Part shown: positions 6,726 to 12,231 of the stretch, piece after piece
Layout: each line of letters begins with the position of its first letter
Position numbering within the stretch: the first letter of the stretch is position 1
Source: Clostridia bacterium
GTDB lineage: Bacteria > Bacillota > Clostridia > CAKSNL01 > HGM11501
DNA length: 12,231 nt
NCBI GenBank assembly: GCA_017390225.1
Contig: JAFPCL010000196.1
Location: forward strand, 1-12,231
Reading direction: 5' to 3'
The notes under the pieces: model-generated
Seen by the model: only the letters and a program-made list of their open reading frames with translations
What the model was told of the DNA's origin: nothing
Databases searched by the model: none
Position numbers and translations under genes: made by a program

Positions 6726-7549
6726 ATTTTACCTCGCATTCCTGAAGCTGCGGCTGTAATCAAATCGTTGGTAATACTTTCCTGTCTTTGATGATTATAT
6801 TTTTTGGTAAGCAGAGTCAGCATCTCTTCTCCGTTGTCAGAGGATTCTTGCATGGCAGTCATTCGTTTATACTGAATGGCAAGATAGGAGTCTGCCATGG
6901 CACTATAGATTTCTGCCACCAGATACTGATGATAAAAATCAACAGCGGCATCATATGTGTTTGGCTCAAAAGGCACGGGATTGATCGGCGGCTCCGGCTG
7001 AACAAGCGGCCACAACTGCATTACACACGGTTTTTGTCCGGAAAGTGACGGTGTTTTTGTGTAGATAATCGACACTTTCCCGAACAATCCGTTCTGATAC
7101 ATATCCAAAAGATCGTTGGCTAATATAATGGCATCAAAAGCGTGCGGCTCTTGCAGATGCGCATAGTCTGTCACTAAAGATACATTTTGTGATTTATAGT
7201 GCTCGGAGGCTTCATAACCTACAGCAAACACATGACGGATATGATGTTCTTTTATATAGCTATCTGCAAAAGTTAATATACGTTGATTAAAATCTCCGCA
7301 CAAGCCTTTTTCGCCGGCAACAACAATCACGGCTTCCTCCGTTGTTTTAGGAGGCGGCATATGGGCATGCAAGCGATCTACATCAATGATTTGCATCATT
7401 TTGCGGTACTCCAAAAGAAAACGATGACTTTCTTCTCTTTTAACCAAAGCCTTTTGCATTTTGGATGTTGCAATCATTTGCATGGCACGAGTGATTTTCA
7501 CCGTGTCACGAATCGATGTGATTCGTGCTTTTAATTTCTGATTATTCAT
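6722..7549 (-). CDS. atpG: F-type ATP synthase gamma subunit
   Basis: The rotor shaft that turns inside the alpha/beta ring. The 275 residues are slightly shorter than the usual 280-290. The N-terminal coiled-coil helix is LKARITSIRDTVKITRAMQMIATSKMQKA. The globular Rossmann-like part contains GEKGLCGDFN (canonical DRGLCGGLN), and the C-terminal helix ends KKYNHQRQESITNDLITAAASG. Compared with the family the middle is shortened and proline-rich (QPEPPINPVPFEP). It overlaps atpA by 8 bases (ATGAATAA) and has only a weak ribosome binding site, so translation probably depends on ribosomes finishing atpA. Confidence 0.96.
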   Translation of the reverse strand: MNNQKLKARITSIRDTVKITRAMQMIATSKMQKALVKREESHRFLLEYRKMMQIIDVDRLHAHMPPPKTTEEAVIVVAGEKGLCGDFNQRILTFADSYIKEHHIRHVFAVGYEASEHYKSQNVSLVTDYAHLQEPHAFDAIILANDLLDMYQNGLFGKVSIIYTKTPSLSGQKPCVMQLWPLVQPEPPINPVPFEPNTYDAAVDFYHQYLVAEIYSAMADSYLAIQYKRMTAMQESSDNGEEMLTLLTKKYNHQRQESITNDLITAAASGMRGKI

Positions 7550-9053
7550 AGTGCTTCAATTTCCTGTACGCCAACAATATTTCATTGATATCTTTTTCAT
7601 CCTGTTCGGTAAATTGCTTTGTTTTTTCGATACGTTGCAAAATACTGCGATCGGTAACGGACAGGAATTCAAAGAATCCGGTCATAAAGCCACGAATTTC
7701 TTCAACCGGAATATCGGTAATCATATCATGGGTCATAATATAAAGCTCGGTTACCATTTCACTCATGGGCACTGGGCTATATTGCGACTGCTTCAAGCTC
7801 TCGGTAAGACGTGCACCCTTGGCAAGCGTTGCTTTGGTTTCCTCATCAAGGTCTGCACCAAACTGCGTAAACTGCGCCATTTCTCTGTAGTGCGCAAGTT
7901 CCAGACGGACGGCACCGCTGACACGACGCATGGCTTTACATTGCGCGCTGCCGCCGACACGGGACACGGAAAGACCGACATTGATGGCAGGGCGCATACC
8001 GGAATTAAACAAATCCGTTTCCAAATATATCTGTCCGTCCGTGATAGAAATCACATTGGTGGGAATATAAGCAGAAATATCCCCTGCTAATGTTTCAATA
8101 ATGGGAAGCGCAGTAATAGAACCGCCACCCAAGCTTTCGGACAGTTTGGCGCTTCTCTCTAAAAGACGGGAGTGAATGTAAAACACATCACCGGGATATG
8201 CTTCTCTGCCCGCAGGACGTTGCAACAAAAGCGAAATGGTACGATAAGCCACCGCATGCTTGGACAAATCATCATATACAATCAAAACATCTTTGCCCTC
8301 ATACATAAATTCTTCAGCAATGGCAGTTCCCGTATAGGGAGCGATGTACTGAAGCGGTGCGGTTTGGCTTGCAGTTGAACAGACAACTACGGTATAAGAT
8401 AAAGCTTTATGCTTCTTCAAGGAATGAATGACACTGTTAACCGTGGATGCTTTCTGACCGATGGCAACATACACACAAATGACATTCTTGTCTTTTTGAT
8501 TCACAATCGTATCAATGGCTATCGCCGTTTTGCCTGTCTGTCGGTCGCCGATAATCAGCTCACGTTGGCCTTTACCGATGGGCACCATACTATCAAGGGC
8601 ACGAATTCCTGTGTACAACGGCTCGTTGACTCTGCCGCGATTTAAAATGGCAGGTGCGGGATATTCAATATTACGGTGACGCTTCGTGCGAAGAGACGGA
8701 CCGCCGTCTAACACTTCGCCCAAAGGGTTAATAACACGTCCCAAAAGCTCTTTGCCTACAGGCACACTGACAATTTCACCGGTGCAATACACATACATAC
8801 CTTCAGACAGTTCTTCCATATCCGTCAGCAAAATGGCACCGATATAGTTTTCTTCCAGATTCATCGCCAAAGCATAATTTCCGCCGGTGATATATAAAAG
8901 CTCACCGTTTCGGACATTTTTAAGACCGTCGATGGTGATAACACCATCACCGCAAGCGATAATTCTTCCCGCTTCCGTTTTCGGATTCTCATGTATGTGA
9001 CTTTCAATCTGTTTTTTCAGTTCGTCGGTAATGAATTCATAAGAATTACTCAT
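7542..9053 (-). CDS. atpA: F-type ATP synthase alpha subunit
   Basis: Non-catalytic nucleotide-binding subunit that alternates with beta in the F1 head. The 503 residues carry the P-loop GDRQTGKT (169-176), GQKAST (199-204), Walker B region VLIVYDDLSKHA (256-267), and SVSRVGGSAQ, where Arg365 is the arginine finger completing the beta active site. The N-terminal segment (about 3-20, EFITDELKKQIESHI) is still an amphipathic helix with hydrophobics at 7, 8, 12, 16 and 20. In normal enzymes this helix binds the N-terminal domain of delta, which is missing here. The start overlaps the atpH stop by 8 bases (ATGAGTAA); AGGG lies 10 bases upstream. Confidence 0.98.
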   Translation of the reverse strand: MSNSYEFITDELKKQIESHIHENPKTEAGRIIACGDGVITIDGLKNVRNGELLYITGGNYALAMNLEENYIGAILLTDMEELSEGMYVYCTGEIVSVPVGKELLGRVINPLGEVLDGGPSLRTKRHRNIEYPAPAILNRGRVNEPLYTGIRALDSMVPIGKGQRELIIGDRQTGKTAIAIDTIVNQKDKNVICVYVAIGQKASTVNSVIHSLKKHKALSYTVVVCSTASQTAPLQYIAPYTGTAIAEEFMYEGKDVLIVYDDLSKHAVAYRTISLLLQRPAGREAYPGDVFYIHSRLLERSAKLSESLGGGSITALPIIETLAGDISAYIPTNVISITDGQIYLETDLFNSGMRPAINVGLSVSRVGGSAQCKAMRRVSGAVRLELAHYREMAQFTQFGADLDEETKATLAKGARLTESLKQSQYSPVPMSEMVTELYIMTHDMITDIPVEEIRGFMTGFFEFLSVTDRSILQRIEKTKQFTEQDEKDINEILLAYRKLKHYE

Positions 9054-9264
9054 AGATTTTTTCCCTCAGATTTTCCAATTTGGTGCGGACAGAGCCGTCA
9101 TACACACGGGTACCGTCGAAAACAACTATGCCGCCCAATAATTTTTCGTCAATCAGATATTCTGCACAGACAGTATCTCGAAGCATACCGGAGAACTTCT
9201 CTTCGATTTCTTTGCGGATATCCATAGAAAGCTCCATGGCAGAAGTGACGGTTAAATTAGTCAT
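9046..9264 (-). CDS. atpH: Mini delta subunit of F-type ATP synthase (C-terminal domain only)
   Basis: The delta subunit normally has about 175-185 residues: an N-terminal six-helix domain that caps F1 by binding the alpha N-termini, and a C-terminal domain that holds the b subunits. This protein has only 72 residues, and they correspond to the C-terminal domain: VTSAMELSMDIRKEIEEKF, then the hallmark DEKLLGGIVV, then DGTRVYDGSVRTKLENLR (family consensus DPSLIGG..., DGSV..KL..L). The start at 9264 has GGAG 8 bases upstream and overlaps the atpF stop as ATGACTAA. The stop overlaps atpA as ATGAGTAA. The frame stays open to 9330, but that part lies inside atpF and is not delta-like. Because atpF is complete and adjacent, no remnant of the N-terminal domain exists here. 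It looks like a functional minimal delta, not a pseudogene. Confidence 0.88.
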   Translation of the reverse strand: MTNLTVTSAMELSMDIRKEIEEKFSGMLRDTVCAEYLIDEKLLGGIVVFDGTRVYDGSVRTKLENLREKIYE

Positions 9265-9751
9265 TCTGGTCACTCCATTCTTCCAGACTCTTTCTGATGA
9301 TCTTTTCGTTTTCTTTCGAGCCGATTTCACGCTCTAAAATTCCCGAAGCAATCATGAGTGCAATATCTGCAATTGTTCCTTTTAATTCTTCCACTGTTCT
9401 TTTTTCCGCTTCCTGCGCTTTCTCTTTGGCATCAAAAAGAATTCCTTCCGCTTCACGATGAGCGGCTTCACGAGAAAGCTCCGCCATTTGGTGAATTTGC
9501 TCTTCGCAAGCTTCCATTTTCCGACGCGTTTCCTCTTCTGCTTTTTTCAGAAGCTCTGCATAGGCTTTTTCTTTATCGACAGCTTCTTGCATCAATCTGT
9601 CTGTTTCCTTTTGTTTGTTTTCAATTTCAGCCGTGCGATGATCCATGAAATTTTTAACAGGCTTGTATAACAGCAAATACAGACCTACCGCCAGAATAAT
9701 GAAATTGAACATATGCAGAAGAATTTGCTGTATGTCAATATTTAAAGGCAT
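9257..9751 (-). CDS. atpF: F-type ATP synthase b subunit (peripheral stalk)
   Basis: Forms the dimeric peripheral stalk that stops the F1 head from rotating. The 164 residues have one N-terminal membrane helix (about 10-29, ILLHMFNFIILAVGLYLLLY) followed by KPV and a long charged coiled coil rich in E, K, A and R. The C-terminal region (IADIALMIASGILEREI ...) normally grips the delta C-terminal domain. Length and layout are canonical, so b has not absorbed the missing delta domain, unlike the b-delta fusion of mycobacteria. GAGGTG lies 7 bases before the ATG. The start is 14 bases after atpE and the stop overlaps atpH by 8 bases. Confidence 0.95.
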   Translation of the reverse strand: MPLNIDIQQILLHMFNFIILAVGLYLLLYKPVKNFMDHRTAEIENKQKETDRLMQEAVDKEKAYAELLKKAEEETRRKMEACEEQIHQMAELSREAAHREAEGILFDAKEKAQEAEKRTVEELKGTIADIALMIASGILEREIGSKENEKIIRKSLEEWSDQND

Positions 9752-9765
9752 CCCTTTTCACCTCA

Positions 9766-10092
9766 TTACAGAATAAAGATAATCAAAATAGCAACAATCA
9801 GCGCATAAATGATGGCTGTTTCGATGAAAACAAGACCAAGCATCGTGCTGGTACGAATCTTGCCTTCTGCTTCCGGCTGACGAGCAATGGCTTCTGCGGA
9901 TTTAGATGTTGCCATACCCATGGCAATAGCACCGGCAGAAGCCGCCAGCGCCACAACAATGGCGGCAGAAATAGCTTTGGCAGAAACACTGTCAGAAGCT
10001 ACGGCTTCTGTTTCTTCTGCGGCAAGCACGGGCACGCAAGCCAAGAGCATCATCATCATAACACAAATCAATAAACTTACAAACTTTTTCAT
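9766..10092 (-). CDS. atpE: F-type ATP synthase c subunit with N-terminal signal peptide
   Basis: Monomer of the c-ring that carries ions through Fo. Residues 25-108 form the usual hairpin: helix 1 (about 38-66, SAKAISAAIVVALAASAGAIA...), the polar loop RQPEAEGK (71-78) and helix 2 with the ion-binding Glu91 (GLVFIETAIIYALIVAIL). An extra N-terminal piece (1-24) looks like a signal peptide: MKKF, a Met/Leu-rich core and a cleavage site after VLA at residue 24. The mature N-terminus would be acidic, AEETEAVASD. A lipobox-like LLAC at Cys19 is a weaker alternative. Start 10092 has the best ribosome binding site of the operon (AGGAGG, 7 bases away). ATG 10095, one codon earlier, overlaps the atpB stop as TAATG. 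A strong site suits the high copy number of c. Confidence 0.94.
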   Translation of the reverse strand: MKKFVSLLICVMMMMLLACVPVLAAEETEAVASDSVSAKAISAAIVVALAASAGAIAMGMATSKSAEAIARQPEAEGKIRTSTMLGLVFIETAIIYALIVAILIIFIL

Positions 10093-10094
10093 CA

Positions 10095-10910
10095 TTATAC
10101 CTCCTGTTTTTTAACGTGCGGTTCGGTGACTTCTCCATAGAATACGGAGGTCAGCATCGTAAGCACATATGTTTGAATGATTGCATGTAAAAGTGTGAAC
10201 AAAACGGCAACAACGACCGGCAGTACAAAGCTCAGTGACAGAGCATAGTATACAAGCTCCGTGACCAAAAGACCGCTGAGGAGTGCACCGAACAAACGGA
10301 AGCTCATGGAAATCGGCAAGGAAAATTCCTTTAATGTGAGCCCGATGCCGCGGACGCCGTTATGAAGAATACCACCGAGCAAAATGACCGAATAGGACAT
10401 AATACCCATGGAGATTGCCGCATTGATATCGGCATGGACGGCAGGCAGTGCGAGCAAATGACCGCTCATTGCCATGGCTTGAATCCCAAAAAGTTCAAAT
10501 ATTGTGCCGAAGCAGATATATGTTCCTGCGGCAAAAATATAAGCACCCAAGAGCTTATTGTAGTGTGGACTGTTGCTTTTTGCCAATTGATCGAAAAAAC
10601 CGACCAATGCTTCCAGTACATGCTGGACTTTTCCGGGAACAGTTTTGAACTTTGGAATGGCAAAAATCCGTAGAAGCAAAGCAACAAACAACAAAATGCC
10701 TGTCACTGAAAAGGCGGAAACCAATGAAGGATTGATTTTGAATCCAAAAAACGCATACTGATTGGACTCATGCAAAACAGCATCCGTCATCAGTTCCGGT
10801 AGCGGTTCTTTATGCTTGTTTGGTTCATTGGTTAAAATAATGCCGACAAGAAGAAGCGCAAGCACCAAAACAGTGACAATAATGACGATATTTTTCTTTT
10901 TCTTATCCAA
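10095..10910 (-). CDS. atpB: F-type ATP synthase a subunit
   Basis: Stator membrane subunit that forms the ion half-channels beside the c-ring. It is rich in membrane helices, including one near the N-terminus (about 8-27). The essential arginine is Arg205 in FRLFG, and the C-terminal helix has the conserved Gln246 (HAIIQTYVLTMLTSVFY). The residues after the arginine differ from the family: RLFGN...GE reads RLFGA...GL. VHADINAAISM matches the usual ADLN-type helix. I chose a TTG start at 10910, giving 271 residues, because GAGGTG lies 6 bases before it. The alternative GTG at 10919 lies inside that ribosome binding site and has only a weak GGA upstream; it would add three residues. First gene of the operon; no atpI or atpZ precedes it. 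Confidence 0.93.
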   Translation of the reverse strand: MDKKKKNIVIIVTVLVLALLLVGIILTNEPNKHKEPLPELMTDAVLHESNQYAFFGFKINPSLVSAFSVTGILLFVALLLRIFAIPKFKTVPGKVQHVLEALVGFFDQLAKSNSPHYNKLLGAYIFAAGTYICFGTIFELFGIQAMAMSGHLLALPAVHADINAAISMGIMSYSVILLGGILHNGVRGIGLTLKEFSLPISMSFRLFGALLSGLLVTELVYYALSLSFVLPVVVAVLFTLLHAIIQTYVLTMLTSVFYGEVTEPHVKKQEV

Positions 10911-10946
10911 ATAATTCACCTCGTATCATCCATGAAAGTCAGCCAT

Positions 10947-10975
10947 ATTATAGACCTTTTGTGAATGAAAATCAA
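10947..10975 (-). promoter_or_regulatory. Sigma-A-type promoter of the ATP synthase operon
   Basis: On the minus strand TTGATT (10975-10970), a 17-base spacer and a perfect TATAAT (10952-10947). Transcription should start near 10940, giving a leader of about 20-30 bases before atpB. The promoter lies in the 66-75-base gap between mtaB and atpB. No hairpin with a T-run separates the two genes, so readthrough from mtaB probably adds to expression. Confidence 0.78.
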
Positions 10976-10985
10976 GCTTAAATTT

Positions 10986-12203
10986 TTACAAAATTATATC
11001 CCTGAATGTACCGATTTCTCCGTCGATTTGCACACGGATATAATGCTGTGTGTAACCGACAGTTCCCGAAAGCTCTTCCTCTTCAATCAATACGGTGGCA
11101 GGCGTGCCGGACAAAGATGCAAGATAATTCTTTTCCATATCTTTACCGATGGCAATCAGCTCCTTTGCTCGTGCTTTACGCACAGTGACGGGAACACTTC
11201 CGGGCATAGTTGCCGCAACGGTGCCCGGACGTTCGGAATACGGAAAAACATGGATTCTGGAAAAACCGATATGTTTTACGAACTCTTTTGTTTTTAAAAA
11301 CTCGGCATCCGTTTCTCCGGGAAAGCCTGTGATAATGTCCGTTGTGATGCCGGGTGACAAAAAATTCTTTCTTAAAAGCTTTACAGCTTCAAGATAATTC
11401 GATGTTGTGTATTTTCTTCCCATGCGAGAAAGTGTTTCATCGCATCCCGATTGAAGGGACAAATGAAAATGTGGACAAAGCTTTTTAGCTTTGGAGAGTC
11501 TTTGTGTCGTTTTCTCGGTGATAAACACCGGTGACATAGAGCTGAGACGAATCCGAAATTCTCCATCGATTCGATCAATACAATCGACAACATCGCACAA
11601 ATCATGTGTGCCGTCTTTCCCGTAGGAGGCAACCTCTGTGCCGGTTATGACAATTTCACGGCAGCCGTCTTGAATAAGCCGACGTGCTTCTTCCTTGATT
11701 GCATCAATTCCGCGAGAGCGAATTTTCCCTCTGACATAAGGAATGGTACAGTAGGTGCAGTAATTTTCGCATCCCTCTTCGATTTTAATATATGCACGAA
11801 TCCGATCCGGTGTTTTTTCTACATGCAGGTCTTCATAACGGCAAGCTTTCATAATGTCTTCCGAAAAAATGCCGTCTTTGAAGATTTCCTCTGCCATATG
11901 TTCCCTGTTTGAAGTTCCCCATACAGCATCGGTAATGTGATGCCAATCCTTTGGATGCAATGAAGAGGAACACCCCATGACAACAACGCGTGCTTTTGGA
12001 TTTCGCTCTTTTGCCTGACGAGCAAATTGCCTGGATTTTCGCTCAGCTTCTGCCGTGACAGCACAGCTGTTGATAATATAAATATCGGCAAAGTCGGCAT
12101 ACGGTACAATTTCATAACCCAAAGCTACAAATTGCTCTTTGATTGCATCGGATTCATATTGATTGACCTTACACCCTAACGTGTGAAATGCAACTTTCAT
12201 CAT
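10986..12203 (-). CDS. mtaB: tRNA (N(6)-L-threonylcarbamoyladenosine(37)-C(2))-methylthiotransferase
   Basis: Radical SAM enzyme that adds a methylthio group to t6A37 of ANN-decoding tRNAs, giving ms2t6A. The 405 residues show the three domains of the methylthiotransferase family. The N-terminal domain has cluster cysteines 11 (HTLGCKVNQYE), 47 (INSCAVT) and 78 (VVMGCSSS). The radical SAM domain has CxxxCxxC at 145, 149 and 152 (GCENYCTYCTIPYVRG). A C-terminal TRAM-like RNA-binding segment covers roughly the last 50 residues. HTLGCKVNQYE is characteristic of MtaB rather than MiaB or RimO. The ATG at 12203 overlaps the stop of an upstream frame as TGATG; a second ATG follows at 12200. Only weak GAG-type binding sequence precedes them, so coupling is likely. 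Confidence 0.96.
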   Translation of the reverse strand: MMKVAFHTLGCKVNQYESDAIKEQFVALGYEIVPYADFADIYIINSCAVTAEAERKSRQFARQAKERNPKARVVVMGCSSSLHPKDWHHITDAVWGTSNREHMAEEIFKDGIFSEDIMKACRYEDLHVEKTPDRIRAYIKIEEGCENYCTYCTIPYVRGKIRSRGIDAIKEEARRLIQDGCREIVITGTEVASYGKDGTHDLCDVVDCIDRIDGEFRIRLSSMSPVFITEKTTQRLSKAKKLCPHFHLSLQSGCDETLSRMGRKYTTSNYLEAVKLLRKNFLSPGITTDIITGFPGETDAEFLKTKEFVKHIGFSRIHVFPYSERPGTVAATMPGSVPVTVRKARAKELIAIGKDMEKNYLASLSGTPATVLIEEEELSGTVGYTQHYIRVQIDGEIGTFRDIIL

Positions 12204-12231
12204 CAAAACTCAATTTCTTCGTTACGAAGAA
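12203..12231 (-). CDS. Possible C-terminal end of an upstream gene
   Basis: One minus-strand frame is open from the window edge and ends LRNEEIEF followed by TGA at 12205-12203, whose last base is the A of the mtaB start (TGATG). In many Firmicutes mtaB follows rsmE or prmA, but eight residues are far too few to identify this gene. The TGATG junction and the weak ribosome binding site of mtaB are the reasons to think this frame is real. Confidence 0.35.
12215..12231. repeat. Perfect 17-base inverted repeat at the right edge
   Basis: The sequence TTCTTCGTAACGAAGAA reads as 8-base arms around one central base. It sits in or just before the presumed end of the upstream gene and directly ahead of mtaB. 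With almost no loop it would be a poor RNA hairpin and is better viewed as a possible dyad-symmetric protein site. It may extend beyond the window, and it may be chance in coding sequence. Confidence 0.3.

Noticed and set aside
7551..8090. 179-codon plus-strand frame opposite atpA, and a similar one opposite atpD at 5775-6314
   Set aside because: They are antisense shadows of highly conserved genes, with low-complexity, Cys/His-rich translations and no ribosome binding sites.
9265..9330. Longer atpH start giving 94 residues
   Set aside because: The extra 22 residues lie wholly inside atpF in another frame and do not resemble delta. ATG 9264 has GGAG 8 bases upstream.
9046..9751. Frameshifted or split delta with its N-terminal half in another frame
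   Set aside because: atpF is complete and overlaps atpH by 8 bases, and only 14 bases separate atpF from atpE. There is no room for about 105 missing residues.
4946..10919. N-ATPase type (atpDCQRBEFAG) sodium pump operon
   Set aside because: The order is the classical atpBEFHAGDC, no atpQ or atpR is present, and a delta-related gene exists.
10920..10985. Intrinsic terminator between mtaB and atpB
   Set aside because: No stem with a T-run is present; the gap is filled by the atp promoter.

Overview
The window looks like a chromosomal segment of a low-to-moderate-GC anaerobic Firmicute (Bacillota), probably Clostridia or Negativicutes. I infer this from the gene types (a phylum-typical MtaB, a DUF4430 lipoprotein, a short Ppx/GppA protein), the AGGAGG-type ribosome binding sites and the sigma-A-type promoters. 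No rRNA, tRNA, CRISPR array, insertion sequence or phage gene is visible. The exact genus cannot be told from the sequence alone.

Right to left, most genes lie on the minus strand. mtaB (tRNA t6A methylthiotransferase) occupies the right end and seems to be translationally coupled to a gene outside the window. A near-consensus promoter (TTGATT, 17 bases, TATAAT) then drives an F-type ATP synthase operon in the classical order atpB-E-F-H-A-G-D-C, followed only 6 bases later by a patatin-like phospholipase. Patatin converges with a plus-strand methyltransferase gene, and the two stop codons overlap. On the plus strand a DUF4430 lipoprotein gene and an RlmI-like methyltransferase gene form a two-gene unit. 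Its promoter faces a divergent promoter that drives a minus-strand unit of an acidic hypothetical protein, galE and a Ppx/GppA phosphatase. A hairpin terminator follows, then a GC-richer, structured piece at the left edge that looks like part of a dispersed repeat.

The ATP synthase is the interesting part. The delta-subunit gene is intact but encodes only about 72 residues. They match the C-terminal, b-binding domain of delta, and the whole N-terminal domain that normally clamps the top of the F1 head is missing. The gene has its own good ribosome binding site and 8-base ATGANTAA overlaps with both neighbours, so this is not a frameshift or a misread start. The same operon encodes a c subunit with a cleavable-looking signal peptide. 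Its a subunit has changed residues next to the essential arginine: the usual RLFGN...GE reads RLFGA...GL. Together these suggest a divergent F-ATPase lineage with a rebuilt stator. The rest of the window is mostly ordinary housekeeping and cell-envelope functions.
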